DNA from: Beta vulgaris subsp. vulgaris
Lineage: Eukaryota; Streptophyta; Magnoliopsida; Caryophyllales; Amaranthaceae
DNA: 64,000 nt
Reading direction: 5' to 3'
Assembly: GCF_026745355.1 (NCBI RefSeq)
Contig: NC_079209.1
Location: forward strand, 34,850,899-34,914,898
Shown here: in pieces, positions 24,301-51,096 of the stretch
Numbering within the stretch: position 1 is the stretch's first letter
Layout: each line of letters begins with the position of its first letter
The notes under the pieces: model-generated
Told to the model about the DNA's origin: nothing
Seen by the model: only the letters and a program-made list of their open reading frames with translations
The model's database searches: none
Made by a program: the position numbers and the translations under genes

Positions 24301-24560
24301 ATTTACATTAAAGCATTTTTAAATAAGTATTATTGGTTTTTCTAAGACTTATATAAATGGTTTGTGGTTTGAAGGAAAGGGGTCATTGATGATTCCCGAG
24401 TTGTATTTATATTTTAATTCTGCTGCATTTTAGTTTTCAAGACAATGTTTTAAGTTATCGTTAACCCTTATTATGCCTTGCGTTCCATCGCGGCGGTAAC
24501 GCCCCCGAAGTCGACGCGACGTAGCAGTGGTAGATGCGTGTGGATTTTGGGGGTGTTACA
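21305..24560 (+). repeat. Ty3-C 3' LTR, with internal insertion
   Basis: It matches the 5' LTR from TGTAATACTCC to GGTGTTACA but is split at 21643 by a 757-bp insertion. Without it and its 5-bp duplication the LTR is 2494 bp, against 2483 bp for the 5' copy. Differences between the two LTRs are few, mostly single substitutions and 1-2 base indels. Confidence 0.93.
21644..22400. mobile_element. Solo-LTR-like insertion (757 bp) inside the Ty3-C 3' LTR
   Basis: The insertion begins TGAAGCATATGC and ends ATATGTATCA, with TG...CA ends. It is flanked by the 5-bp direct repeat GTTTC (21639-21643 and 22401-22405). The uninterrupted 5' LTR at about 13856 shows the empty site. No gag or pol, primer site or internal repeats were seen. 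The size and termini fit a solo LTR left by recombination of an unrelated LTR retrotransposon. Confidence 0.82.
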
Positions 24561-25577
24561 CCTTGTGCCTCCTTTATGTCTCCCAACAATGTTGGCCTCA
24601 ACTCCAATGCATTCAAGTACACGCCTTCTTTTCTCTGAACGATCTCCACTTCCATTTTCCAAAGGTCATCGCTTATAGCTTTTGGTAGGGTCAAGGTTGT
24701 GTTTAGGTGAGTTTTTCGGCTTAGGGCATCAGCTACGACATTTGCTTTTCCAGGATGATATTGAATGTCAAGGTCGTAGTCTTTTAGGAGTTCTAGCCAC
24801 CTACGTTGTCTTAAGTTCAACTCTTTTTGGGTAAAGATGTATTTGAGGCTTTTATGGTTGGTAAAGATTTTACACGAAATACCATACAAATAGTGTCACC
24901 ATATTTTAAGGGCAAATACGACAGCAGCTAGTTCAAGATCATGGGTTGGGTAATTTTGTTCGTGCGGTTTGAGTTGTCGAGAAGCATATGCTATAACCTT
25001 CTCGTTTTGCATCAGCACACATCCTAATCCATGCTTGGAGGCATCACTATACACGACAAAGCCATCTGTACCAGAAGGAAGGGTTAGAATTGAGGCAGAG
25101 GTAAGACGTTCTTTAACTCCTGAAAAGCTTCTTCACATTTATTGTTCCATTCAAACTTGACCGACTTCTTCACCAATCGCGTTATAGGCATAGCTATCTT
25201 TGAGAAGTCTTGGACGAATCTTCAGTAGTATCCAGCTAAACCCATAAAACTTTGAATTTCAGGGACGTTGGTGCGTCTAGGCCACTCCATTATGGCTTTT
25301 ATTTTTCAGCGGATCAACGGAGACTCCATTTTCAGAAATGATGTGCCTTAGAAACGCAACTTCCTTCAACCAGAACTCACATTTCTTCAGCTTCGCATAC
25401 AACTTTCTTTCTCTTAGTATTTCCATCACCTTTCTCAAGTGTTCTTCGTGCTCACTTGAGTTTCTTGAAAACACCAAGATATCATCGATGAATACAACAA
25501 CGAATTTATCAAGGTAGGGCTTGAAAACTCGGTTCATCAGGTCCATGAAAACGGGTGGGGCATTGGTTAACCCAACG
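24561..25577 (-). pseudogene. Ty3-B RNase H and reverse transcriptase
   Basis: This continues element B on the minus strand beyond the Ty3-C insertion. RNase H is at about 24889-24690 ([20 protein letters not shown], then ADALSRK). The RT palm is at 25546-25277 with the catalytic [10 protein letters not shown] and [11 protein letters not shown]. At 25577 the RT is joined directly to LTR sequence, so the rest of RT, protease, gag and the primer site are deleted. Non-functional. Confidence 0.87.
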
Positions 25578-26082
25578 AATTATCAACCGGTATTTATAGA
25601 AATTATTAGAAGCTATGCTCCTACCGTTGACCAGTTTATCCTTTGAAAAATATGAACTTGGGTCAAGATACATTAATGGAGGAAGATTGAGAATTCAAAG
25701 TTTGGGGATTCTTCCAGATTTTAGATATTGTAGCAAGCTTTATTGACTATATGAACTTAGCTAGTAACAAGGGTATTGAAATGTGGTGGTGAAATATTTG
25801 ATTTCATGTGTGAACATTGCAATGTGTCGAAGAAGAAGAAGGAAATTGGAGGAAGGAAGAAGATGGGCTAGAGTGCTAGACTCATAGGGGCACTTCTTGT
25901 AATTTCTATTTTTGCTTAAATATGTACTTGTTCTATTGTCCAATAATTGATTAAATAAAGGGAACATGAAATAGCTTATAATTCTTTCTAATATCTATAA
26001 TTCTTGTTTTTGTTAGTTTTGAAAGATTTAATAATTTATAATTAATCCGACACTTAGTATTACTTAGATACGGGATATTATA
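25578..26082 (-). repeat. Ty3-B LTR, proximal 505 bp (5' LTR remnant)
   Basis: A direct repeat of 9937-10441. On the minus strand it begins TATAATATCCCG, one base different from the other copy. It is fused at 25577/25578 to RT, so the distal LTR was lost in the same deletion that removed gag. Confidence 0.8.
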
Positions 26083-27272
26083 GAAGAGACGCGATTGTGT
26101 GTCTACAATATACATATTTATGGCATGAATAATATCAATACTTATTATGACTTATGATTAATGCTATCATTATTGGTACTACTTTCCTAACATATGATAT
26201 ATATATACTACTATTATTATTACTACCATCATCATCATCATTATTCGGACTCAATTATGCGGTTATGTATAACATCATGATTAAAGTTATATTACTGTAA
26301 GTAATGAAACATAATGGGTATAATATGGTAGATTAAAGATTCTAGAAATGATTCTTTTTCCACAAGTCGACAATCATGACCCTACGAGACCTGTTGGATA
26401 ATATATGTTGTTATGACCAATGAACTCTGAATATTATAATTTATGAAGTAATTAACTTAGGGTAAATATTTATTGAAGTAAAGATATACATGTGTGTTCT
26501 ATAATGAGATGTTAACTTTGTCATAAATTCTAAAACTATTAATCATGTGTAGTGGAAATATTTATTAGGGAACTATCTAATGTTTTTTGGATCCTCCATA
26601 AGTGCTTAATCATTATTCTATTACGACTCTACATTGCAAAAACCAATTAGATTAGGGAGGGATGTGCATACTACATATATTTGTAAAACTGTATTGGTCC
26701 ATGTTACTAATTATTTGGGTAACAACCCCATGTCGAAATAGGTTGTTACTAGGATTAGTCCCGACCTACTAACGTTCAATTTTCTTCTAATAGTTAAATT
26801 ATTGTTGTGTGAACATATATAAATTTGAAGATACTAAAATAGTTATGTGCATATGTATACTTATTTATGTTATCACACATGAATTATTTTTGAAATAAAA
26901 TTATTATTATTATTCTTTTACTTTTGTGTTTGTTTACTTTTGTTCTTTTCCATTTAAATTGTGCAAGTTGTGAAATAGATTACGTTGCATAAATGAGCGT
27001 GCATATAGCCTTAAGATCACTTAGTTTAATAAACAATTTTGATATTGTTATTTGGAATTTATTGTTTAATCTGAATAAGTTTTAGTTAGACAACTTAGAT
27101 TGGTCTGGTTTGTTTACTTGGATGGTAAGTATAGTTTTTATTTCTATTAAATAACTTTACATTTATTTCTAACAATAGATGCGACGGTGAACCCCTAAAG
27201 ATTTGGCCAAATATCTCAAGTGAAACGTCAATGTTTTATAAAGATTTTAGACTAAAGTTTTGGGCTGTTACA
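26083..27272 (+). mobile_element. Diverged Ty3 LTR remnant
   Basis: It ends TTTTGGGCTGTTACA, similar to the GGGTGTTACA ends of the C and D LTRs. At about 26750 it carries GGATTAGTCCCGACCTACT followed by AACGTTCA, closely like the Ty3-D 5' LTR at about 55178. No internal region or second LTR is attached, so it is an old solo LTR or fragment. The left limit is set only by the edge of the Ty3-B LTR. Confidence 0.5.
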
Positions 27273-27597
27273 ACCTTGAACCATTTTCTTGCATTGATCA
27301 AGTATTTTCCAACTAAACTCACTCATTAAAACAAACATGTTTCAACATTATTTCCATCCATTATCTCTACATATACTAATGGAGTCAACGTCGTAAAATA
27401 CTCGGTCAATGCTAGAAAATGGGGTTGAAACATCTAAGACGCAAGCCACATGTCCTACATATGTTTGGTTTTAATGAGTCTGTGATGAAAAATAGTTAGC
27501 CAATGTCGGAAAATGGGTCAAAGTTGTTGGTCGCAAAAAAGTTATTTTCAGGTCTTTATGACCAACTTTTAAAGGATTGTTTCTCAAAAAACTTATA
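27273..27597. other. Intergenic spacer
   Basis: No gene, inverted repeat or microsatellite was recognised here. Confidence 0.4.
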
Positions 27598-27829
27598 CTT
27601 TCTCCGTTCTGTTTTAAATAAAATATTTGTTTTTTCACACAACCCAACATGTTTTTTTAACCATTAATATCTTTAGTTGTGCACGTGTAAAAAATATAAA
27701 AAAAGTTATAATTTGATAGTATGTATCAAGACGAATCTAACAAAATCCCATTTGACTATAATTTTTTTATATAATGGCCATATATTGAAGTCAAAATTGA
27801 TTGTTTCATTTAAAACCGAACTTAGGAAG
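27598..27829. mobile_element. Stowaway-like MITE, degraded
   Basis: The left end CTTTCTCCGTTCTGTTTTAAA and the right end, read in reverse, CTTCCTAAGTTCGGTTTTAAA form imperfect inverted repeats flanked by TA. It is 16 bp from a second Stowaway-like element. Confidence 0.65.
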
Positions 27830-27845
27830 TATTAACGGTTTATTA

Positions 27846-28188
27846 CTCCCTCCGTCTCAAAATATAGTTCCCATTTCCCTTTTTTCACGGTAATTTATGC
27901 AAGTAGAATCTAAGAGGGATAGTAAAGATTTTTTGTTTACTTAAATAAATGTTGTATGGGAAAAGATGATTTTAGGAGAGAGAATGGAGGGTAATTGGTG
28001 AAAGAGCATTAATTGTAACATTTTGGTTGAATAAACAAAGGAAAAAACAAAATTCAAGAAGCAAATAAATGATGGGGCACGATTTTTCTAGACAAATTAC
28101 AGAAAAATGTGGAACTAAATATGAAAATGAAAATTATATTTTGAAACATCCAAAATAAAATGGGAACTATATTTTGGGACGGAGGGAG
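27846..28188. mobile_element. Stowaway (Tc1/mariner) MITE, 343 bp
   Basis: Terminal inverted repeats begin CTCCCTCCGTCTCAAAATAT and extend through ATAGTTCCCATTT. They are mirrored by GGGAACTATATTTTGGGACG...GGAGGGAG at the right end, with a TA duplication on both sides. No coding capacity. It lies about 500 bp upstream of the OTU gene start and may contribute to its promoter region. Confidence 0.9.
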
Positions 28189-28494
28189 TACAAGGTTTTC
28201 AATTATCATGTTTTGTTTCTATTGTTTGTTCAATGGTTCTGAAGCATTCCGTTGCTTATTTTGGACTGTGGACATCGATTATACCAGTCAACTCCTGCCC
28301 CCGGAACGAATCAGTCTATGTAAGTATCAAGTATGTAATGCAACGTCTTGATGGAGGAATATAGTTCCGTGCACTGAACATATTCTGCGCCCGCTTATAC
28401 TCTCGTGTCGTCTCCTATATCCTCTACCGCCAAGGCGCCAACTAAAACTCTTTATCAATCCATTTTCATTCCAAATTTGTGGTACTGAATTCAG

Positions 28495-28661
28495 GTAAAA
28501 TTTTCAGTATATTCTTCCTCAGCAGGGTTTTTTTATTTCTATTTTTTTTCGGGATATTTTGCAAAATTCTTTCCGATATTTGTTCGGCCATGCTATTTAA
28601 CATTTGGGTTGATAATTTCCAGTGTTTTTCTGGGTTAATTTTGTTCTGGGTTGTGTTACAG
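28495..28661 (+). other. Probable intron in the 5' UTR of the OTU gene
   Basis: A donor TTCAG|GTAAAA and a pyrimidine-rich acceptor GTGTTACAG lie 31 bp upstream of the ATG at 28693. A leader intron at this position is common in plant genes. This is inferred from splice signals alone. Confidence 0.5.
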
Positions 28662-28692
28662 GTGATTTTGGTGGGCATTGGTGCTGTATATT

Positions 28693-44486
<15,794 letters not shown>

Positions 44487-44930
44487 AGGTTTCAACATAC
44501 TAGTATTTTGATCTATGTATAATTAAAGGTATCGATCTGAAAGATGGTCTTGTTATCGGTTGATGGGGTTTAAGTAATTTAGTTATGTATTAACTTAATA
44601 TATCACGAAAGCCTACTGATTCTAGTCTTGTATAATAATCATGTCTTTCATCTTATCTTGTAAAATAGTTCTTATGTCAATTTATCGTTGTAGACCAACA
44701 TCAGCTTTTTGTCCAAGGTAGATTTGGCTATCTTCCTGGTCGGGCTAAGTTCATCATTCAGTGGTAGAGTGCTCATTGCAAAGTAGGCGTTGCCTAATAG
44801 AGATTCTCTAGGGGCTGGAGGGCTGTCACAAGGTTATGTTTACGACCCTTGGACTGGCATACTAGTACTGTTTCACAGGCCTTCTCCTTTTTTAAAATGC
44901 TACAATTGAAAGCTTCTTAATAGTGTAAGA
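44487..44930 (+). other. 3' flank and probable 3' UTR of the OTU gene
   Basis: No further coding was seen. Sequence to about 44700 is AT-rich and may hold the poly(A) signal, which could not be fixed. Confidence 0.4.
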
Positions 44931-45600
44931 CCAATCCCAATGGTGATCAAATTTATCACCAAAATCAGAAAATTTGGATTGAACAAAAAACATGGATTCC
45001 ATTAGTGACATAAAACCCATCACCAAATGACAAAACATGTCATTGTTCACATGGTGAACAAACACATCACCTCATCACCTCATGGCTGCTGTTGTGTAAT
45101 TTTGGGAAATTTCGTGGAAATTTTCAAGGAATTTCTCAGAAAATTCCTATTTCAAAAAAAAAAAAAAAATACCAAAATTCATATTTTTTTCCCCTCTATA
45201 AAATGATACCCATATTGATATATTTCTGGAAAAAAAAAACACTTCTCCTCACCTTCCTCTCTTTAAAAATATTTATACATTATTTTTCTCTATAATTTAT
45301 ACTAATAACCCAATAATGATAATTAATTTTTGGTAATTAATTATTATAATTTTAAGTAATCATAAAATGATTCATTTTTATTTTTAATATGTAAATTATA
45401 TTATTAATTGAAGTAGGAAAGAGAAATAGGAGAGAGAAAGTTGAGGTGGGGTAGTGAAAAGTAGGAGAGATAAAGTGGAGTTTGATGGTTTTTTTGTTCA
45501 TGAGTGGAGTGGAGGTGATACATTTATTCATGAAATGATCAAAACATGAGTAAGTAGGGAAACTTGGTGATCAAACCCATCACCATTGGAGTAGGTTGGA
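44931..45600. mobile_element. MITE with inverted CCAATGGTGAT termini
   Basis: The left end CCCAATGGTGATCAAATTTA followed by TCACCAA is mirrored at the right by CATCACCATTGGAGTAGG and GGTGATCAAACC. The inverted repeat is about 27 bp and imperfect. The interior is AT-rich without genes. Superfamily not determined. Confidence 0.6.
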
Positions 45601-46416
45601 TTCTCAAATTCAAATCCAATATAAAGCTTTTTGGAATTGAGAAATTGAGTCTAAATTCGATCCAATTTTTTTTATAATTCCAGTGTAGTTCAGTGTGAAA
45701 TGTTTATCTTGTTCGAATTCAGCCCAGTCTGATTATTATGACATATATTAGTTTTTTTTTCTTAATTTAGGTTTACAATGTTTTTCCATGATTGACTAAT
45801 TGGAATTTTAAAAAATTCGACTTATTACATCAATTAGATAAAGTAAATTATATACATCTGTAGTTTAACGTGTAATAAAATGCTAATTGCAAAATACAAA
45901 AGCCAACAAAAGGTTTAAATTAATTTTTGCATTTTTTATTTTCAATTCTCACTTTGGAGTTTTGAAGGGCCTGTGAGAATTTTGATGGTAGGTAAAAAAA
46001 TTAGAGGTGAATGGTAAAAAGTCTAAAATTTCTGTTATAGAGATGTTGAAAGAAAATTTCAATATATGTACATGCTAAAATATTTATTGGAATTGATTGA
46101 ACTTATTGGACTATAAATGTGTTTGTCCAAATCCAGTTCAAAAGTATTTGGACATGAAAATCAAATTTCGAATTCAGTCCATATATTTTTCGGTCCAGTC
46201 TAGTCTGACAAATTTGGATGGGATTAGATTGGAGTCTGGACTTTGTGGAGACCACTTACCATATAAAAATAAGCTAGCAAGATAGTGACTGGAAAGAAAG
46301 AGTGAGAAACAACTTCGTATGATTCCTTCTATTTTCCTTTCTATTCAAAAGTTTATCTGATATATCGATTTTACATTTTTTTATGATGAGAATAGGGAAA
46401 ATAATGATTCATTGAA
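45601..46416. other. Intergenic AT-rich spacer
   Basis: Repeated references to TTGGATTxxxTCCAAAT-type sequence suggest old repeat DNA, but no family, gene or clear termini were recognised. Confidence 0.4.
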
Positions 46417-46968
46417 TTTTTTGTTCCAAACTACCTTTAACTTTCAACTTTTTGCGATAAACTACCTTATAAAAAAAAAAATTTGTCCCAAAAATTTACC
46501 TTAGTTAGCTTTTAACATGTTGACAGCCATCTAATGCTAGTTTTCAGCTTTGACTTTTTTTTAGTTCAAAGTTGAGGAAGAAAACAAAGTGAACTTTTTT
46601 GGAAATTGCTTGAGATTCGAGGAGATGGATAGGTTGATTGAGAGGGTGATTGTTTCAATTTTAGTTTAAGTAGAAAATGGATTCAAACGGTGGATTGGTG
46701 GTACAAAGTGTCAACTTAGATATGAGTGTGTGTGTGTGAGAGAGAGAGAGATAGAGAGGGGGGGGGGGGGAGGGAGAGGGAGAGAGAACGCACATGGAAA
46801 TGGGGAAAAGAGGGTGCAGAAAATGAAAGAGGGTTCGAAAAGGTTAAATAATATTACGTGACATTAAAAAACTAAAAAAGTAAAAATAAAAGGGTAGTTG
46901 TCAACAATAAAATGGTAAAAGTAAGGTAGTTTCTCGCAAAAAGTTGAAAGTTATAGTTTCGAAAAAAA
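46417..46968. mobile_element. Mutator-like MITE with about 47-bp termini
   Basis: The left end AACTTTCAACTTTTTGCGAT followed by AAACTACCTTA is mirrored at the right (reversed: AACTTTCAACTTTTTGCGAG, AAACTACCTTA), an inverted repeat of about 47 bp with few mismatches. The interior holds a (GT)n(GA)n(G)n tract. No coding capacity. Long termini suggest Mutator-like origin. Confidence 0.7.
46724..46788. repeat. Compound (GT)n(GA)n(G)n microsatellite
   Basis: GTGTGTGTGTG is followed by AGAGAGAGAG and a run of about 13 G, then GGGAGAGGGAGAGAG. It lies inside the Mutator-like MITE. Confidence 0.9.
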
Positions 46969-47641
46969 AGCGTTAATAAAACATCATACGACATCTACCA
47001 CAATAATAACCCTTACACAAAAGTTTCGAACCGCTTCTGTGATATGGTACTACTCCAACCATACTGTAAATTCGATGCCATTAACATCTGTCTCGCCTGA
47101 TGTAATAGTAAATTGAAATCTTACCTTCATCTTGATATTCTTGATCTACAGCTAGTAAGTACGATTACCCACAACCTCAAACCTCTGAGCTTCTCGAACT
47201 GGAGATACTAAACAACAACAAACTATATTTACAACTCCTACAAGAGAAGGGACTGAAACTCCTAGAAAATTTTTATAACAAGAGAGTAACTTATTAGCTA
47301 AAGCAAAAAACGAACTAAAAACTGAAAACAAGAGAAAAAAAAAGGGGCTCACCATGGATAATAACATCCATGATATCCCCTTAGATGGAAACTTGGAGAA
47401 GGAAAGAAAGGTGAGGTAAGCGGCAGTAGAGAGAAAATCTTGGAGGAAGAGTTCTTATCCCTCAATCTTGGATGGGCTATGTTTTTTTTTTTTTTTTTTT
47501 TTTTTTTTTATCTTGATTAGTTATTATTGCATACAAATTTCTTGTGAATTTTAGAATACCAAAAATTGACGATGCCACTTCAGCCGTATGATATTATAAC
47601 TTTCTCATTTTCGTAAATTAGAAACTAGTAGGCTTTTCGCG
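46969..47641. other. Intergenic spacer with a 28-base poly(T) tract
   Basis: No gene was recognised. A T homopolymer occupies about 47482-47509. Its position could mark an old retroposed poly(A) tail on the minus strand, but no retroposed body was identified. Confidence 0.45.
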
Positions 47642-48007
47642 AAGGCTCCGTTTGGTAGGGCGTAAAATGTTTTCCTGGAAAACTATTTTCCTCTATTTTC
47701 AATTTTACATTGTTTGGTTGGCAAAAGAGTGTAAAATCATTTTCCCTTGGGGTAAAATTACTCTCCCAATGATGGAAAACCATTTTCCTTTCAAAATGAA
47801 GGGAAAACTATTTTCCTTATCTCTCTTGTATACTCCCCTCACTACCTCCTTACTTTCCCTTTCATTTTCCTTTCATTTCATCATTTTTTTTTACGTCGAA
47901 CCAAACAACGGAAAACTAATTTTGGAATTGTGTTTTCCATTATAAATTGTTTTCCATGAAAATCATTTTACACTGAAAATATTTTACGCCCTACCAAACG
48001 GAGCCTT
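47642..48007. mobile_element. MITE with perfect AAGGCTCCGTTTGGTAGGGCG termini
   Basis: The first 26 or so bases, AAGGCTCCGTTTGGTAGGGC followed by GTAAAA, are mirrored almost perfectly at the right end. Internal GGAAAACxATTTTCC palindromes make the element strongly self-complementary. No coding capacity. No clear target duplication. The GTTTGG type of end suggests hAT or PIF/Harbinger. It lies about 600 bp upstream of the lysine-rich gene. Confidence 0.85.
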
Positions 48008-48632
48008 AGTGTCAAATTCAAGGAAACATTCTGCACTAAAATATTGCATGAAATCTAATTTAGAAAGAGAATTTCCTATACATTCTTGAAATATATGTTC
48101 CTTAATTTCATAGCAGGTCAAGTGAGTGCGTATGACCTTTTGTTTTCGACCATGTGTGTTTCTATTCCAAAATGTTAGAAGTATAGCTAGGCCAACTACC
48201 CTCAAAACTAAAAACTACCACCACAACTATTGTTGGCACACACGTCCTTTGTATCTATCTGCATTTAACCCGATCTTATTCGAACGAGTTCGAGTTCTCT
48301 ATAACTTTAAAAAATTTACAAGGTAAAATTGTATCTCAACCCGACATTTTAAAATCAAGAGCTCATATTAATAAAAAGGGGAAAATAAAAAGTGCAATTT
48401 GATGAAAAAAATTAAAAAGAGTTTTGAAAAGATAATAAATATAATGATATGATGCATTGATTTTTTATTCAAACTCTATTACTTAAAGTTTTAAAAAACA
48501 CTTTAGAGGATCCAAAGAACACGACAAGAAATCCAGGATTGTATGGGGCTAGGAAGGGAGTAGTTTCTCCGGTGTTCCCTATCATTCCATAGCAACCTGC
48601 AATCCATCTCGACGAGAAGAGAGAGAGAAGAG
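48008..48632. other. Upstream region of the lysine-rich gene
   Basis: AT-rich. The purine-rich stretch GACGAGAAGAGAGAGAGAAGAG just before the ATG at 48633 is a probable 5' UTR. No certain TATA box. Confidence 0.45.
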
Positions 48633-48992
48633 ATGTCAGATAACCCATACGAGAGAGTGAAAGGAGGGCGCTTAACTTTCAAAGGTGGAGTATTAGCCAG
48701 TAGCAGCAAAAGCATTGATAAAAAAAGAAGGAAGAAGAAAAACAAGGACAAGAACAAAGAATCTGATGATAACCATCAACAAGAAGCTGATGTTCTTGAT
48801 GAACAACCCATTACCCTCACTGAATCTGGAGACCCAGTTTATACAATCGATGCTGCGAAGAAGATGAAATACGAAGATCTTTTTCCCGTTGAGGCTAAAA
48901 AGTTTGGTTATGATCCTAAAGTCAAGTCTAAATCTGTACAAGAAGCTCTTGATGATCGCGTCAAGAAAAAAGCTGATCGATATTGTAAATAG
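48633..48992 (+). CDS. Small lysine-rich conserved-looking protein, FAM32A-like N-terminus, function unknown
   Basis: An intact single-exon frame of 119 residues begins at an ATG with a purine-rich leader and ends TAG. Seen: a short N-terminal block NPYERVKGGRLTFKGGVL resembling the KGG-x-L-x-x-KG opening of FAM32A/FRG1-type nuclear proteins, then a strongly basic stretch KKRRKKKNKDKNK (about residues 29-42) that could act as a nuclear signal, an acidic linker, and a C-terminal half with VYTIDAAKKMKYEDLFPVEA and ALDDRVKKKADRYCK. The C-terminus does not match FAM32A, so the name is only a hint. Codon use and lack of breaks indicate a real gene. AG|GTAAAC just after the stop could be a 3' UTR intron donor. 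Role unknown. Confidence 0.78.
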   Translation: MSDNPYERVKGGRLTFKGGVLASSSKSIDKKRRKKKNKDKNKESDDNHQQEADVLDEQPITLTESGDPVYTIDAAKKMKYEDLFPVEAKKFGYDPKVKSKSVQEALDDRVKKKADRYCK

Positions 48993-49134
48993 AGGTAAAC
49001 CCTAATTTCTGATGCGTTTTGTTGGATTTTTTTAAATATGTGTTTTGAATTTTGAACTCAGTTTTGTCTTTAATGGAGAGAGGAACTCAAATTTGTGACT
49101 TTGAATTAATTAAGTTTATCTGACTTTAAATTAA

Positions 49135-50661
49135 TTAAGTTTAGCTTTCTTGCTTGATTTCTCTAGAAGAGTTCATATACTGCACCTTTTTGCCTTTTTC
49201 CATGAGAACACGCTGCTGACAATTTCCTCTTTGTTCAATTGTTGTCTGTCTACACTTCATGCTTTTGTTCATTTTGGTGTGTAAGTAATGTTATGGGAAT
49301 TATGTTATACTGCCTAATGTTATAATGCCTTAATGCCCTCAGCCCTAATGTCCTTGACACGATTGTGCACCTTCCTTTTTATCCTTTCTGCATACCTCGC
49401 CTATTAGGTGAGAGTTGTGTTGTAATACTTCTAATTCGTTGTGTGGAGCTTTTCTATGCATTTCATGTGACTATCATGGGTGTTAGATATTGTGAGGGAG
49501 TATTCCATTGATTAATAAATTTTTATAGTGGTTACACAATACTAATCCTAAATATGTTAGGAATCCAGAAGATATAACAATAAATCTATACAAAGTATAT
49601 CTTGAATCGGGGAGAAAATATTGTCCTAAATATTATCTCTATCACACCCCATGGGAAGAGGTTGTATGCTAAGAGTAGAGCAAAAATCTTGAATAGCTGT
49701 CGAGATAGGCCCTTTGTGAAAATGTGTGCAAAGTGATACCTTGAAGGAACATGAAGAGCAGGTACCTCACCCAACACAACCTTTCCCTGACCAAAATGAA
49801 TATCTATCTCAACATGTTTGGTACATTGGTGTTGTACGGGGTTACTAGAAGGATCGATAACACTAACACTATCACAATATACAAGAGTGGCCTCACGGAG
49901 AGGGCAATGTAACTCTAAGTAGGAGGTTATGCATTTAGGAAGACTTAGCAACTAAGTTTAGCTTGGAAGTGGATGTAATGTCCAAGGAAGCCGTAAAAGA
50001 AAACATAAAAAATAAATAAAAAGGTGTTCTTGGATGAAGGTTGGACGTGAGGTCTAAGGTTGTCGGAACATAATTTTTGTTGGAGGATAACTAACCTATG
50101 CTCTTGATACCATGTTAGATATTGTGAAACATTGTAATCTTGCAGTATTCCATTGATCAATATTTATTGTGGTTAGACAATACTAATCCTAACTATGTTA
50201 GGAATTCAAATGATATAACAATAAATCTATACAAAGTATATTCTAAATCGGTGAGAAAATATTGTCCTCAATATCATCTCTATCAATGGGGATGATCCAT
50301 ATAGTAGTCTATCAACGGCAGGTTGTTGTCACCAATGATGAGTATACGTGTTTATAAAGGCATGGGTTGATGTCCATATGCATGTGTCCAATGCGCAAAC
50401 CATGATGTGTGTTTGAGATGCAACGACTTAGAACCTCAAATCGTCTTCTCATTGAGTCGAATGATATTCTAGGAGTTTCAGCTAGAGATTCTGAAGTTCC
50501 ATTGACCTATTCTGTTAGAAAATCCGAGGCAACAAGGGTTCTAGGACTTGCTTCACTTATATAAAGACTGGGGTTCATGCCAAGTAAACAATGAAGTATA
50601 CAAAATATATGAATTCCGCTTCTGTTGTCTTTAATCACAACTGAATGATAATGTTAATGAA
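49135..50661. repeat. Segmental duplication, copy B (downstream of the lysine-rich gene)
   Basis: Collinear with 41251-42892 over about 1.5 kb, in the same orientation, including flanking non-element sequence on both sides of the copia insertion. It begins 143 bp after the stop codon of the gene at 48633, so it may be part of that gene's transcript. Confidence 0.92.
49481..50285 (-). mobile_element. Internally deleted Ty1/copia element, copy B, 805 bp
   Basis: LTRs at 49481-49644 and 50113-50285 flank a minus-strand RNase H remnant (LELHCPLREATLVYCDSVS at about 49900). The flanking duplication ATGGG (49476-49480, 50286-50290) is identical to that of copy A. Copy B keeps the motif VPSRYHFAHIFTKGL better than copy A. 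Non-functional. Confidence 0.9.
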
Positions 50662-51095
50662 TTATGGTATTAAAATAAACTCTAAGGATCCTGTTTTTGG
50701 GATGGAATTATGGTATCAAATCCAAGTCATTCAAGTCTGTTTAATTATGAATTGAAGGAAGGTTTGTTTGGGTGGAGTGTTGGAGGGATGTTGGGGATCC
50801 ATCCGAATTCTGAATTCTGTGTATTTTCCTTTGTTTTTTCAGTGTTTATATGTACTGCATGATCTTTTCGAATATATCTCATGGAGCTCTGATATTTGTT
50901 GTTGATGTATTGTACTATAGGCATTTGGAAGGCTTATTGAAGCTGGTTTATAGCAAATCAACTAGAACTCCCATGTTTATTGGCATGTTAGCAACTCGAA
51001 AGCTAGGAGACACCTACAATATTCTAGGCTATTCAGTTGATTGAAGCAGTGTAGACATTCGATGTAACGGTTGTGTTTTTTGAGGTTTGTCACCG
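50662..51095. other. Spacer downstream of duplication copy B
   Basis: A 64-codon frame at 50850-51044 is open but matches nothing I recognise. It could be an exon, but no splice context supports it. Confidence 0.35.
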
Positions 51096-51096
51096 A

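Larger units (their letters stand above)
13521..24560 (+). mobile_element. Ty3/gypsy chromovirus element C, full length but defective, 11.0 kb
   Basis: The element starts TGTAATACTCC and ends GGTGTTACA and is flanked by the 5-bp duplication CCTTG (13516-13520 and 24561-24565). LTRs are 13521-16003 (2483 bp) and 21305-24560 (3256 bp, of which 762 bp are a later insertion plus its duplication). A tRNA-iMet primer site, gag, protease, RT, RNase H, integrase and a chromodomain-like tail are in normal Ty3 order. Long LTRs and the EATWEAED tail suggest the Tekay/Del group. Gag-pol is broken by many short indels. It sits in Ty3-B on the opposite strand. Confidence 0.95.

Noticed and set aside
44730..44800. 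A TTCAGTGGTAGAGTGC stretch like a tRNA A box
   Set aside because: No B box at the right distance and no cloverleaf or SINE tail could be found, so it is likely chance.
47482..47509. Poly(T) tract as evidence of a processed pseudogene
   Set aside because: No retroposed coding body or target duplication was found beside it.
50850..51044. A 64-codon open frame after duplication copy B
   Set aside because: No recognised motif, splice context or conservation evidence. Left as unassigned sequence.
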